Below, piece by piece: positions 42,813-54,114 of a stretch of 55,802 nucleotides of DNA. Both the position numbers and the translations under genes were made by a program. The first letter of the stretch is position 1. Each line of letters begins with the position of its first letter. This DNA comes from Chara braunii. Taxonomy: Eukaryota > Streptophyta > Charophyceae > Charales > Characeae. The notes beneath the pieces are model-generated. The model was not told where the DNA came from. It saw only the letters and a program-made list of their open reading frames with translations, and did no database searches. Where the stretch lies: contig BFEA01000570.1 in assembly GCA_003427395.1 (NCBI GenBank), forward strand, positions 512,020-567,821, written 5' to 3'.

Positions 42813-44030
42813 ATGGTGAAGGTGAACTGGGCGAGAAAGTTTAACCAACGAGCTTGTCGCGGGGTAATATCTTTCTTTGTTAGGATATAAGAGATGATTG
42901 TGTTATCCGTGCGGACGGTGAAGTATTGCCCGTCAACGTACGGGCGCCAGACTTTGAGGGCGTGGATCACGGCGAGGAGCTCCTTCTCGTTGGAGGGGTA
43001 ATTCATTTCCGTGGGAAGGAGTTTCTTGCTGGTGAAGGCGATGGGGTATTTGCATGATGGAGCCTCGGGGTGGGTAGGGGATTCCTTGATGGAGGGAGTT
43101 TCAGTGGCATCACGAGGGGAATGTTGGGACATGACGGCTCCAATGGCGAAGTCGGAGGCGTCGGTGGTGACGTAGAAATGGCGAGTGGGGTCGGCGATCT
43201 TGACGACGGGGGCGGTGGTGACGAGTTGTTTGATGGCATCGAAGGTATTTTGGTGGCGTTCGTTCCAAGTGAAGGGTTCGTCCTTGCGGTTGAGCTCATG
43301 GAGAGGGTACGAGATGTCGGAGAAGTTGCGGATAAAGGGGAGGTAGTAGTTGGCAAGGCCGAGAAATGATCGGAGTTGGAGTAGGGTATTGGGAGGTGGA
43401 TACCCGACGAGGGCGGTGACCTTCGATGGGTCCATGCGGATACGTTCAACGGAGACGATGTGGCCAAGGTATTCAACGCTTGAAGCGGCAAAGGTGCATT
43501 TGCTGAGCTTGGCGTAATTTTGCTCTCTGAGGATAGAGATGACTTGGTGGAGATGCTGAAGGTGGGACTCGAAGGATGGGCTATAAACGAGGGTATCATC
43601 GAGGTAGACGACGACACATACTTCGAGGAGGTCGCAAAAAATGTGATTCATTGTAGATTGGAATGTGGCGGGGGCGTTTGCGAGGCCGAAGGGCATTACG
43701 AGGAATTCGTAGTGCTCGAATCGGGAACGGAAGGCGGTCTTGTGGGTATCCTCCTCACGATGCGGATCTGGTGGAAGCCACTGCGAAGGTCGATCTTGAA
43801 TACTTGGCTCCATGGAGTCGATCGAGAAGCTCGGAGATCCGAGGTAGGGGGTACTTGTTCTTGACTGTGATCCGGTTCAAGGCGCGGTAGTCTGTGCACA
43901 ATCGAAGTTCTGATGTTCAACCTTTCTTTACGAAAAGGCAGCTTGTGCCGAAGGGGGATGAACTTGGCTCAATGAATCCTTTCTCAAGGAGTTCATGGAG
44001 TTGCCTCTTCATTTCCTTGGCTTATGGAAC
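42620..44030 (-). pseudogene. Gypsy 1 reverse transcriptase and RNase H
   Basis: Upstream pieces include [13 protein letters not shown] at about 43.78 kb. The main frame (43813 down to 42581) has FRSRFEHYEFLVMPFGLANA and the catalytic box VVVYLDDTLVYS (intact Asp pair), then FLGLANYYLPFI. The RNase H follows: FYVTTDASDFAIGAV, NEKELLAVIHALKVWRPYV, VRTDN. Frameshifts upstream separate it from the protease. The RT core is the best-preserved part of this element. Confidence 0.88.
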
Positions 44031-44186
44031 AGAGAGTTGGTACGGAGGGCGGCAAGGTGGAGAGTGGCCAAGTTCCAAATCGATGATGTGGGATACGCCA
44101 CGATCCGGAGGTAATCCGACAGGCAAGGAATCAAGGAAGACGTCCTTGAACTCGTTGAGGATGGAGGTGAGGGTGGAGTTGGAGGG

Positions 44187-44600
44187 GGGGGGCTTGGTCG
44201 GGTTTGTCAGTTGGGAGCAAGTCCTCGGGACGCTCGCGATCAAGGACAAGGCCATAGTAGGTGGAGTCAGGGTTCGTGTGAGCCATGTGAAGGAATTGGT
44301 GCGGGGTGACGGAGCTTGGGGAGGTGAGATAGGGGAGATAGGGAATGTCGATGGTTGTGTCACGGATTTTGGTGAGGGTGGGGTTGGAGGGGGGAGCTTG
44401 GTCGGGTTTGTCCGTTGGGAGCAAGTCCTCGGGACGCTCGCGATCAAGGACAAGGCAATAGTAGGTGGAGTTAGGGTTCGTGCGAGCCATGTGAAGGAAT
44501 TGGCGCGGGGTGACGGAGCTTGGGGAGGTGAGATAGGGGAGATGGGAATGTCGATGGTTGTGTCAGGGGGGTTGGTAAGGTGGAGGAAGTTGGGGTGGAA
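44187..44600 (-). repeat. 204-bp in-frame tandem duplication in protease-RT linker
   Basis: The second copy starts 204 bp after the first (GTCGGGTTTGTC at 44197 and 44401), about 95 percent similar by eye. It duplicates 68 codons (ISPISPPQAPSPR, LTPPTxALSLIASVPRTCSQ) in the minus-strand frame 44816-44022. Confidence 0.9.
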
Positions 44601-44635
44601 CACATATGGCATGTAGCGGTCCAGCCTCGGTGTTC

Positions 44636-45196
44636 CTAAAATGATATCGCACATGAAGTGCATGACATCGAATGAGACCTGTTGCGGAGGGTTCCGATAG
44701 TCATGGTGGACTCGGGAACCGTGCGGTCTACTACGACGACGGTGTCTTTGTCCCCTACACGAATCATAATCGGGGAGTCGTGTCCGGTAGAGGTAAGACC
44801 AGCTTTCCGGACACATGCGCCGGTGATGAAGTTTCCGGTGACTCCAATGTCGAGGAGGGCCGGAAACTTAGTCGTAGACACACCAAGGGTGGCGGCGATG
44901 AATTTGGGGTGAAAGTGTGATGAGTTGGCGGTGGAGATAATGGTGTTGAGGCGACGTTGTTCATTGCCTAATTGGACAAGCTGATCGTGTCGGGCTTGTT
45001 CCTCAACAACATCAGAGAAGGTGAAAGAGGATGGATTCAGAAAGAGGGTTGAGGAACAAGTGGCAGTGAGGGGGGCGTCAGGCGTCGAGCGTTGTGACGC
45101 CTGGGGGTCGTCTGATGGGGGGTGCGGCATCGGAGAGGGGGGAGGCAAACGTATTGTCGATGCCAAATGGGCCACTGGTGGGATGGAGATCATCAC
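44636..45196 (-). pseudogene. Gypsy 1 aspartic protease
   Basis: The protease core reads PALLDIGVTGNFITGACV. The family motif is D-(S/T)-G followed by a hydrophobic-x-G-x-F-I pattern. Here the middle residue is Ile, which would probably abolish catalysis. A frameshift near 44.7 kb moves the following linker into another frame, where IILGTPRLDRY continues the protease fold. Confidence 0.75.
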
Positions 45197-45319
45197 CGAT
45201 GGGGTGGCCGACAGACTGGACGTCGATGCCGGGGCGGAGACCTGGGGACAGTGTTCAGGTCGAGGAGGGGCCCGATCCTGCCGAGGGGGGTGATGCGGAG
45301 GTTACGGGCTGGGGAGCCG

Positions 45320-46344
45320 CAGACTGGCGTGTGAAATGTTTAACATTTGGGCAGTTTATTTGCAGGTGGCCTAATTGACGACACCGAAAACATCCACCCT
45401 TTGCCTGAAGGTGGGCTCTTTCCTTGGGTGTGAGTTTTTAGAGGCGGCTCGGGAGGGTGGTCGGGGGAGGACGGCTGGAGCGATCTCTCTTTTCCATTCG
45501 CATGAGGTGAATGGAAGAGAGTTTGTCGGGGGAGAGCGATGTGGTGTCTAGTGGATCGGAGAGGGTGTTAGGGACGGGGGCAGTGAACTCGTCCGAGGAG
45601 GTGGTGGAGGTGGTGGAGGTGGTGTCCTCGGAGGCGATGTTGTGGAAGAAGCGAGGGCGGGGAGGGGTTGATGTAAGTGCGGTCTTGTAGGGGGGGAGGA
45701 TGCGGTCGAGTTGGAGGGCACGAGTGAGGAGGTCGGCGAGGGTCATGGGGGGCTCGTGGACAAGGGCGGCCACTAGGTCTTTGCGGCATACACGCTTAAC
45801 GAGGGAGATGAAGGCGAAGTCACTGATGACGTCGATGGGGATATGTTGACTGAAGCAAGCGGACGTATTGCACAAAACAGTCGATTGGGCCGTTTTGTTG
45901 GAGCCGACAGAATTGGTCGATGTAGTCGTCGACCGTTTTCTGTGGGCGAAGGGTGGAGGTGATGAGGGTGGCCCACTCAAGGAAGGTGTGAGGTCGGAGA
46001 TTGGCGTGATGGCGATTGGTCATTTCAGTGTACCAATAGTGAGCAGTGTTGTCTAGGAGTCGTCCGCCAGCGATGGGGAGGTAGTGGACGACAGAAATGT
46101 TGTGGAGGGAGAAGGCTTGTTGAAGTTTGGTGAGAAAGAGAAAGACATCCTCATGGGGTTGGCCTGAGAAGGTGGGAATCTCGTTGGCGCGGAATGATGG
46201 GGGGATTTTGCCTTCTCTAGGGTTAGTGGCGGCAAGGGCGTTGAAATCAAGGGTGGGAGAGGAAGAGTCGACCATGGTGAAATCATTGGCGGGATTGGTG
46301 GGGATGAGAGCATTTGGGGGAAGTAGAGGAAGAGCGGGATACAT
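45320..46344 (-). pseudogene. Gypsy 1 Gag
   Basis: Starts at the ATG at 46344-46342. The first frame (to 45820) has a Gag capsid-like part (EIPTFSGQPHEDVFLFLTKL, TLRPQKTVDDYIDQFCRLQQ). It shifts near 45.9 kb into the frame 45980-45438, with SDFAFISLVKRVCRKDLVA and ADLLTRALQLDRI. A further shift leads to a CCHC knuckle (CFRCRQLGHLQINC, at 45392-45351). Gag forms the particle and binds element RNA. Two or more frameshifts mean it is not functional as read. Confidence 0.8.
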
Positions 46345-47816
46345 AGCTTGTAGCGGACCCACCAGGTGTGGTGCTCCGCTAGTGATAGAGATGGATATGG
46401 AGGAAGAAGGGGGGGAGCAAGATGCACAACGCAGCTCCCCACGCAAGACTCCAACGCACGTACTCCAAAATGTGCAACTGTAGAATGCCCCCGAAAAACA
46501 GACAATGGCTGGGGTATACTCCAGCGGACTGACGGACTTGACTACACTGGATGGTACCGACAGAGGTACCGGCCTGGACTGGACTGGACTGGACTGGACT
46601 GCCTCCGAATAGAACACAGGCCGGCGAGAACAGGCCAAAGGGGCTGGTCTCACAGGCCAACCAGAGGTCCACTACACGATCCTCGGCCTGTGATGGATCG
46701 CCTAGATACAAATACGCTTCCGCCAAGAAGTGGAACTCTACCAAAGAAAAAGAAAACTTGAGTAGTCTAGGATGAGGAGCAAGCTCCATGCTGAGTCCAT
46801 GCGATGCAACCTAGGATAGAAAATGCCACAAAACAGCAATGTCACAGCTAACAGCCTAAGTGAAAGCAAAAGCAACTAATTAGCATACATGTCCTAGGAA
46901 AGCAGAAGCAACTAATTGGCATACATGTCCTAGGAAAGCAGAAAGTAGTGACAACTAGATCCTAGAATGTTGGAGGTAGTAGCCTCAGTCTGGGAACAAC
47001 TGGTGTATAAGTCCTGAGAACAACAAAAGCAGAACAACTAAATCCTAGAAATGTCAGAGGCAATAGCCTCAGTCTGAGAGCAACAAAGCAACAACAAGTC
47101 AACCATATGTCACAGGAGAAGTGTGTCGCAAACCCAAGGGTGGGACGGTCTCTGAGGGTGGCGAATGCAGCCTAGGGGTCGAAAACTCCTAAGGGCATCC
47201 ACACATAGTGACAGGGGAAACATGTGTCATCAGGCTCAATGAGGGGAGGGAATTGGGAGCGAACAGAACCAATGACCCTAACAGATAGACCATCAGGGCG
47301 GGTAATGCTCGACTAAGGGGTGATCGCTATGGAGGGTCGACCATGCAAGGGAACAAGGGAGCCTGGTATACTGGGCGCACCTAGATGAAGCATGCGGGGC
47401 TGCCTAACTAGGGCGTGAGGGCCGGCAGAGGGTAGAGGTGATGGGTAGGGGAATCATGCAAATGACTCCTAAAGTGTGGGAAGTTAGAACTAGATCCGTA
47501 AGATGGGAAGCCAGGGCAACGCTACAGTCCCGATGCCTATGCGCATACCAAGGGAGAGCCCAACTCAGAGGAACCCGGCTAAAGGGAGACCATCATGCGA
47601 CACAAGCAGGGTACTGTACAGGGTAAAGTGGTAAGAGAGTGGCGACGTTTGAAGTAGGCAGAGCTTATCGTGACGAAGTCCGTGAAGCTGCCGATGACGT
47701 TCACGATGAGAAGTTCGGAATGTCGTCGAGGAAGAGTCGCAACGTCGACGAGCTGAAGTGGCAAAACTGATGGATGGAGTATTGAGAAGTCAAAGACGTG
47801 GGAAGGTAAGTCAGAG
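46345..47816. other. Region between the two gypsy elements
   Basis: It must hold the 5' LTR of element 1 and the 3' LTR of element 2, but I could not define their ends. TGGTGGGTCCGC on the minus strand at about 46365 could be a primer-binding site. Repeats include pentamer GGACT units (about 46568-46600), a 36-bp direct repeat (AGCAACTAATT.GCATACATG at 46871 and 46907) and a diverged repeat of about 85 bp (ATCCTAGAA...AGCCTCAGTCTG) at 46960-47090. No gene is recognised. Confidence 0.5.
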
Positions 47817-48542
47817 TCAATCGTCGTATCGAGCAGGACGACGACGAGTGCGCTGTGAACGCTCAGAAGCATCCGGCTGCTGCTGAAGGTCTGCCTCAGA
47901 TGGAGCAGGCTCGACTTCAGCGGTCTCCGCAACCGGGGGAGAAGGAGGAGGGTCAGTGGGCTGAGGAGGAGCAGTGAACCCAGCACGACGAGCACGGTCG
48001 TAGGCACGCACCAACATGCGAGCGTGCTGCAAGTGCTCGAGGGGCTCCAAGGTAACCTCCTCATCAGGGTAACGCTTTCAACGTATGAGATACTCGACGT
48101 GGGGAGGGTTGTCGTCGGTGACTCGGCGACCAATAATGTCTGAAACGAGGAACTCCTCGTGGCCGTCCACCATGATGGGTGGAGGGCGCTCGTATGGTCG
48201 TCGAGCGAAACGCTCAGACGGTCTGCGGTAAGGACGCAGTAACGAAACGTGGTAGACATCGTGCACACGAGCCTGGCGTAGGTAGTCGGGCAGCTTCACA
48301 CGAAAGTTGACCGGGCTAGATGCCGTATCAGAACCGACGGCCTGGAGGATGCGGCATGGGCCAAAAAAGCGACGCCGAAACTTGTGAAGCGTGTCCGCTT
48401 CGAGCTGTAAGTGGCGGGCGTCGATAAGCACATCATCACCGACTTTGAATGAATGATCCATCCTCGATCGGTTCGCACGTGCTGCCATGCGAGTCTGGGA
48501 AACGAGTATGTGCTCATGTGCGGTCTTCATGATCGACGTCAT
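47817..48542 (-). pseudogene. Gypsy 2 integrase C-terminus and chromodomain with nonsense
   Basis: FKVGDDVLIDARHLQ and HDVYHVSLLRPYR mark the integrase SH3-like end. The chromodomain follows (EFLVSDIIGRR, VEYLIR) but the codon expected for Trp in RWKGYPDEE is TGA at about 48078. Downstream the same frame reads KRYPDEEVTLEPLEHL, in which TWEP has become TLEP. Two aromatic-cage positions are therefore lost. A Pro/Glu-rich tail ends at 47817. Confidence 0.85.
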
Positions 48543-48551
48543 GTGTGCAAC

Positions 48552-49499
48552 TCAATCATCCAGCGCAGGACAACTCGTGTCGGTATGCAACTGGGATGGT
48601 CGAAGAAAGTCCGTGGGAATACGAGGGTGATAGCCGAGGTCGCAATAGTAAGGCGACATCCCCGTGGCTGGCGAGACGGCGTGGTTGTAGGCTATCTCCG
48701 CGTGGGCAAGATGAAGATCCCACTGCTGGTCGTCACGAACAATCTTTCGGAGAATATCTCCGAGAGTCCCGTTCGTGATCTCGGTCTGACCATCCGTCTG
48801 AGGATGGTAAGACGAGGAAAAGCGGAGCTGGGTGCCATACACCTCGTGGAGCCGTCGCCAGAATCGGCTGATAAAGCGCGGGTCACGGTCAGATATGATG
48901 CTCAGAGGTAAGCCGTGGTCACGCACGACTCGGTCAAACACGATGTCGGTGACCTCACGTGCACTGATGGCATAGCGGCACGGAACAAAGCGTGCATGCT
49001 TCGTGAAGCGGTCGACGACGACCAGAGCATCATGACTGCGAGGGGTCGGAGGACGAAGAGGACCAATAAAGTCCATCGAGATGGACTGCCAACGACCCTC
49101 AGGGATGGGAAGAGGCTAGAGCTAACCATAAGGAAGGTGGTTCACACTGTTCACCTCTTGACAGGTGGGACACTCTACGACGTAGTCCTTCACAAAGACC
49201 TTGCACTTCGGCCAGACGTACAGGTGGCTCACACGAGCCAATGTCTTGTGAAAGCCCATATGACCAGCGGCTGCCTGGTCATGGAACTCTGCTACTGCTC
49301 AGACACGCAGCTGTCCAGTGGAGGGAACGCAAATACGGGGCTCTCTGGTGCCCTGTGAACCGTGCCAGTACACAAGACCGTTGTCCCCGAGAGAGTAGTT
49401 CGGGGCGGTCTTGCCACTCCGAAGGGTCGCAAGGATGTCGCGATAGTCGGGGCAGTGGCGGTACTGAGTGCGAAACTTGTCGATCACCGAGTGGTGGAC
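48552..49499 (-). pseudogene. Gypsy 2 integrase
   Basis: The frame 49487-49299 holds the end of the tether (GLVYWHGSQGTREPRICVPS). A stop and shifts follow, then a zinc-binding part with HDQAAAGHMGFHKTL and CPTCQ. The core in frame 49076-48552 is intact: SMDFIG (first Asp), SDRDPRF (second Asp), QTEITNGTL (Glu), and WDLHLAHAEIAYNHAVSPAT. The family consensus after the Glu is usually RVNQ-like. Confidence 0.85.
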
Positions 49500-49559
49500 G
49501 GTGGTGACCGAGATGGAAGAGAGCTGGATCTGCTCTTGATCGGGGTCAGGGCGCCGGGA

Positions 49560-50699
49560 TAAGGCATCTGCGACCCGATTAGTCTCACCCTTGCTCAGTG
49601 GTGAAACTAAACTCGGATAGGTCGCTCCACCAGGGAGCCTGTCGAGGAGTGAGCTTCGGCTTTATTACAAAAACCTGGACAACAGAGTTGTCCGTGCGCA
49701 TCGTGAACGGTGCCCCGTGCAGGTAGTGACGCCAGTGCCGAGCGGCATAAACTATTGCGAGAACCTCACGTTCATCAGCGGTGTAGTTTATCTCGGCGGG
49801 TAGAAGCTGACGGGAGTAGAAGGCTATCGGACAATCACCTGAGTGAGACTCGACAGTGCCGTCCTCGGTGATGGTAGGGGAATAGTCAATGGAAGGCTCG
49901 TCAGTAGCTGGACGAGTAGGCGTCAGTCGGGAAGCAGTGGTAGGAGTAGGTGGTGGGAAGCGAGGGATATGAGGATGAGAGGAATCAGGAGAGGAGGGGA
50001 AGACCTAAAAAAGCACTGCTCCTACAACAAAGTCTGATGCATCGGTGGTAAGTATAAAAGGCCGATCAAAATCGGGTAGGTGAAGAACCGGTGCGCATGT
50101 CACCGCCTTCTTGAGGGCGCGAAAGGCGCCCTCGTGGAGGGGTGTCCAAGCCCAGGGTGGGTTCTTCCGGAGTAGGGTGGAGGTAAGGACGTAGGAATAC
50201 CTAGCGTATCCCTGGATGAAGTTACTATAATAGCTGGTCAGGCCTAGGAAGCTGTGAAGCTGCTTGGCGGATGTGGGAGCAGGCCACTCCGCAGTAGCAG
50301 TGATCTTCGCGTCGTCCATGTGGAGACCCTGGTCAGACACGTAGTGTCCTAAGAAATCCACTTTGTGCTGGGCAAAGCGGCACTTGCTCAGCTTGGCGTA
50401 AAAGCCATGTCTGCGCAAGCGGTCAAGGACGTCGCGGAGGTGTCTGAGGTGCTCCTCAAGGGTACGGCTATAGACCAGGATATCGTGGAGGTAGACGAGA
50501 ACGTACTGCTCCAGGATGTCCCTGAAGATGTTGTTCATCACCCTCTGGAAGGCAACGGGTGCGTTGGTGAGGCCGAATGGCATCACCGTAAACTCGTAGT
50601 GGCCGAAGCGCGATCGGAACGCGGTCTTCGGCTGGTCGGCTGCAGTGATGCGGATCTGATGGTTAACCGCTACGAAGATTAATCTTCGTAAAGAAGCGG
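49560..50699 (-). pseudogene. Gypsy 2 RT palm and RNase H, catalytic Asp changed
   Basis: In separate frames: GNRFFTKINLRSG at about 50.68 kb; then from 50586 MPFGLTNAPVAFQRVMNNIF and LVYLHDILVYS. The catalytic YLDD is YLHD here (codon CAC), which should inactivate RT. FLGLTSYYSNFI follows. The RNase H starts with ILTTDASDFVVGAV and stops at 50005. It resumes in another frame with CPIAFYSRQLLPAEINY, DEREVLAIVYAARHWRHYL and MRTDN. The element copy cannot replicate by itself. Confidence 0.85.
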
Positions 50700-50706
50700 T
50701 TGCCTG

Positions 50707-51924
50707 CTAGACGGTCGAACAACTCTCATCGGAACGAGGCATGGGGTAGCTGTTCTTAACCGTGTAGCGGGTGAGACCGCGGTAGTCGATGTAGAGACGA
50801 AGAGTTCCATCCGCTTTGCGAGTAAAGAGGACGGGTGCACCCCACGGGGAGTTGCTGGGTTTAATGAAACCCAGTCTCAGGAGCTCCTCAAGCTGACGCT
50901 GGAGTTTGGTGGCCTCGGGGATCGAGAGTCTGTAGCGTGCCTGGTGGTGAACACGATAGTCAGGCACAAGCTGGATGGAGTGCTCGACGTCGTGCATCGG
51001 TGGGATGCCAGCGTACGAGAACGACGATGGGAAAACGCCGTGGTACTCTCCAATGAGGTCACGAACTGCGGGCTCCAGGTCAGCCGTATATCGTGCGAGT
51101 GCCTCAGCGTCAGCGTCAACGCGCGACGGCGGGGTCGACTCAACGGACGGCAGAGGGACAAAAGTAGAGATGGGAGCCATGGAGATAGGAGGAGGATCTG
51201 GCTGTAGAGGGATGAGCTCGACGTCGGGACAGGGTGGATCATAGTGTAAGAGATCCGTCACGTTCACCTTAAAGAAGGTGACGTCGTCCTGTCGGATGAA
51301 GTGGGCGAACTGTCGAGGCGAAATGACAGTGATAGAAGGAGATGGTATGGGCACGAAAGGCTCCGGGGGAGGAGGATCGGGGCGTGGTGTCGCAGTGGTA
51401 CCTATGAAAGGTACACGATACGTCTGTCCACACTTAGTTTTGAGAACGAGAGTGTTGGTCGCCCAATCGGCCTCGGTGCTGCGGAACCGACGAGACCACG
51501 GAGTGCCGAGAATGAAGTCGTACCCCGTCTCCATCACATCAATATATGCAGAGGAGCGGTGGCGACGAGACGCCGGGGAACGATCAGTCGGCTCGAGAGT
51601 GAGGAAGAAAGGGAGGTCGGTGACCGTCTGATCGAAGAAGCGCTGGGTCTTGTCATCCCCTAAGGTGATGGAGATGGGAGTTGGAGACCCGGTCGTAGGT
51701 AAGCGGGCTTCTTTCACCACGCGTGGGTGAATGAAGTCGCCCTGAGAACCGGAATCCCACAACGCTGAGTACACGCTCGTGGAGGTCCCCAGTCGTACGG
51801 GGATGATCGGGAGGGTGCTATCAGGGTCAAAGAGGATGGTGAGAAGGCGACGCATGACAGCGACATGGAGGGTGAGTCGCTCCTGACGAGCCTGGAGCAT
51901 GCTAAAGTCCAGAAGAGAGGACAC
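50707..51924 (-). pseudogene. Gypsy 2 protease and RT N-terminal part
   Basis: 405 residues. The protease motif is [13 protein letters not shown] (D-S-G intact), with DFILGTPW as the second half. A Pro-rich linker and the conserved [20 protein letters not shown] region follow. The RT fingers then begin with [17 protein letters not shown] and RLYIDYRGL, where chromoviruses usually have RMCVDYRGL. The frame ends at a TAG at 50707 just after YPMPRSDE, where a one-base shift separates it from the rest of RT. Confidence 0.85.
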
Positions 51925-52171
51925 AATGTCCTCGCGAGTCGCAAGCTGCTCGCTACAACAGGCTGAGCGAATGGCTCGACGCGTCGGTAGTCGCGGTGGG
52001 GAAGGAGGGGAGACGGTGGTCTGCGGAGGCGCAGACGGTGCTGCGACAGAGGGCTAAGTACACTCTGTCGAGTCCTGCGATACCTCAGCTCCAGTAGCGA
52101 GAGGGGCGAACCGCGACGGAGATGTCGGGAAACCCACTACTGAGGAGGGCGCAGGTGTACACTGCACGTGG

Positions 52172-54114
52172 CTAGGAGGCGCCGCGGGGATGCGAGGCGC
52201 CGGGGGGGGATTGAGCACGACGCTGGCGGGAAAGGTCAGCGTAGTGGCGGTCGAGGGCGGTAGTGTAAGGGCACCGCGAGGAGGTATGACCGTCCAAGCG
52301 GCAGCGCAAACACCCACGCCGGCCCAAAATAGCCGCGCGCTCCTCAGCGGAAAGGACACCGTGAGGAGGGACAAAGCCCTGAGGGAAGTCCTGCTGAGGG
52401 ACCTCGGGGGGCGACGCGCCAGCGTGACCGGGGCGGCTGCGTGCCCGGGAAAGGGTGGAGAGGATGAGCTGGAGGCGCTCAGCCATAGGGAGAGTAGGGT
52501 CCTCCAGGTGGTGGTGGACGGCGTCGCCGAGGTCGAGGTCGGCGCTATGGTCACCCTCTGGTGATAGCGGGGCACCAGCGTCCTGCTCACCATACTCGAG
52601 CGCGCTGAAGCGGCGCGAGAAGTGGTGGCCCTGCTGTGTGGAACGGTGGGGGCGACCACGGATAGGCGAATGGCGCTGGGAAATGCGGTGAGAGGAGGAG
52701 GAGGCGTAACCCGTACGCTGTGGCTGGGAGGAGGAGGTTAGGTGAAGACGGGCCCGCATCCGCTGATGGTCCCTGGCGGCCTCATAAGCCTGCGGGGCCG
52801 ATGTGAACTAGTACCGCCATAGCTCGGAGTGGTACTCGAGCGGGAGGCTGGCCAAGAAACGATCGATAAGGGCTGCCTCGGGGAGGAACGCCACGTCACA
52901 AATGAGGCGGGCGTCCTGAAAGACCTGGATGTGGCGATCCAGGCCGGCAGCGCCACCAGAGCCGGACCAGCGTGTAGTGACGACACGCTTGAAGGAGTCA
53001 GTCACGTCATATCGGGCTCCGAAGCGTTCCTCGAGGAATGCCTGGAAATCCATGAAGGTCGGAGTCCGACCCGCACGAACGGAATAAGCGAAGAAATCCT
53101 CCCAGGCGTCGGAAGGACTGCCACGCAGGCGCGTGGAGAGGTGAGCCACCCACGTGTCGGGTGCGACGCCCATGAGTTGGAGCGTGCGGGTGGCAGACTG
53201 TAGCCACCGAGACACGAGGATGCCTGTATCGTCATACAAGGCAACGTCCGTCAAGCGGACGAGTGGTGCGCCACCGTTTTGGCGGCGAGGAGAACGGGAA
53301 GCAGGGGACTGCGCTACGGCTGAATAAGTCGGCGCAGGTCGTGGAGAAGGAGGCACAACTGACTATACGCCCGGGCCACATGGTGGAACGACGGGGGAAA
53401 TAGCGGCAGGCTGCACGGGAGCTGCGGTAGAAGAGGTCGCAGCAACCGAGGGGATGGGGAGGGGGTGCGCCGGAAGGCGCGGCCACCTGCGAGGGGGGGG
53501 GTGGCTGAAGGCATGAGAGGGCGAGGTCGGTCCGCAGATGGGCGATCTCGTCCTCGAGACCTCGAACGTAGGTCGAGCGAGGTGTGGCAGGGGGAGACGC
53601 ACGAGCGGCGCAAGGCATCCCACAAGGGGGAGAGCCAGATAGCGCTGCGGTCGTGCGAAGAGGAGGGAGAAGTGGGGCACCCGGAAAAGTTGCGACCATG
53701 GTAGCGGGTTGTGATACCGTGGCCGTAGTAACCGGGGTCTGGGCGGGTGTGCCCGTAGACTGAGGGAGGACCTGACTCGTAGGGGCGTGGACGGTCACCA
53801 AGATGGCCGGGTCGGGGACAGCGGAGGAGGAAGCTCCACCGTGGCCACCCTGTCGGAGGACGGGGGACCCGGACTGGGAGCCAGGAGATGGAGGACACGC
53901 AGCGTCCTGGAGTTGCTGCACGCCGGCGGCAAGGGTCGCCACCTGCGCCTGTAAGGGCGAGAGGGTCGCGAGTTGCGCCTGGATGGGTGCAAGGAGGGAG
54001 GTGAGGAGGGTATGCAGATCCCCCTGGGGCTGGTGGCCCTGGTCCGTCGGCACGGGTGTAGCCCTGTGCCGTGGTCGTCGCCGCGTTGGCGGCGTGTAAC
54101 ACACCGTCGGCCAT
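52172..54114 (-). pseudogene. Gypsy 2 Gag
   Basis: The ATG at 54114 opens MADGVLHAANAATTTAQGYT. After about 40 codons the coding sense moves to another frame with LLTSLLAPIQAQLATLSPLQ and VATLAAGVQQLQD, a heptad-like coiled coil common at Gag N-termini, followed by a Pro/Ser-rich part. A second shift near 53.35 kb leads to the capsid part (LVRLTDVALYDDTGILVSRW, WEDFFAYSV, FQAFLEERFG, DRFLASLPLEYHSELWRY). A TAG at 52808 then interrupts the same frame, which continues through a basic/Ser-rich part to a CCHC knuckle (CLRCRLDGHTSSRC, about 52314-52270). Confidence 0.8.

Larger units (their letters stand above)
40797..46344 (-). mobile_element. Ty3/gypsy chromovirus-type retrotransposon 1 (decayed)
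   Basis: On the minus strand, in order: Gag with CCHC knuckle, protease, RT, RNase H, integrase, chromodomain. This protease-RT-RNaseH-integrase order with a C-terminal chromodomain defines the chromovirus branch of Ty3/gypsy. Frameshifts and a nonsense codon break the polyprotein. Three internal tandem duplications of about 200-220 bp are present (separate entries). I could not find matching LTRs by eye; 46.35-46.8 kb on the minus strand should contain the 5' LTR. Confidence 0.9.
47817..54114 (-). mobile_element. Ty3/gypsy chromovirus-type retrotransposon 2 (decayed)
   Basis: Same strand and same domain order as element 1 but clearly a different family: GC-rich, a longer Gag with an N-terminal coiled coil, and different linkers. 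Frameshifts and nonsense codons occur in Gag, RT and the chromodomain, and one RT catalytic Asp is changed. The 5' flank beyond 54114 is leader or LTR. No LTR pair is recognisable; the 5' LTR may run past the window end. Confidence 0.9.

Noticed and set aside
43894-44616. 240-codon plus-strand frame
   Set aside because: Antisense shadow of the gypsy 1 protease-RT linker, including its tandem duplication.
53314-54114. The whole 266-codon frame as the Gag protein
   Set aside because: Only the first about 40 codons look coding. The coiled-coil sense is in the neighbouring frame, so this is a frameshifted Gag.
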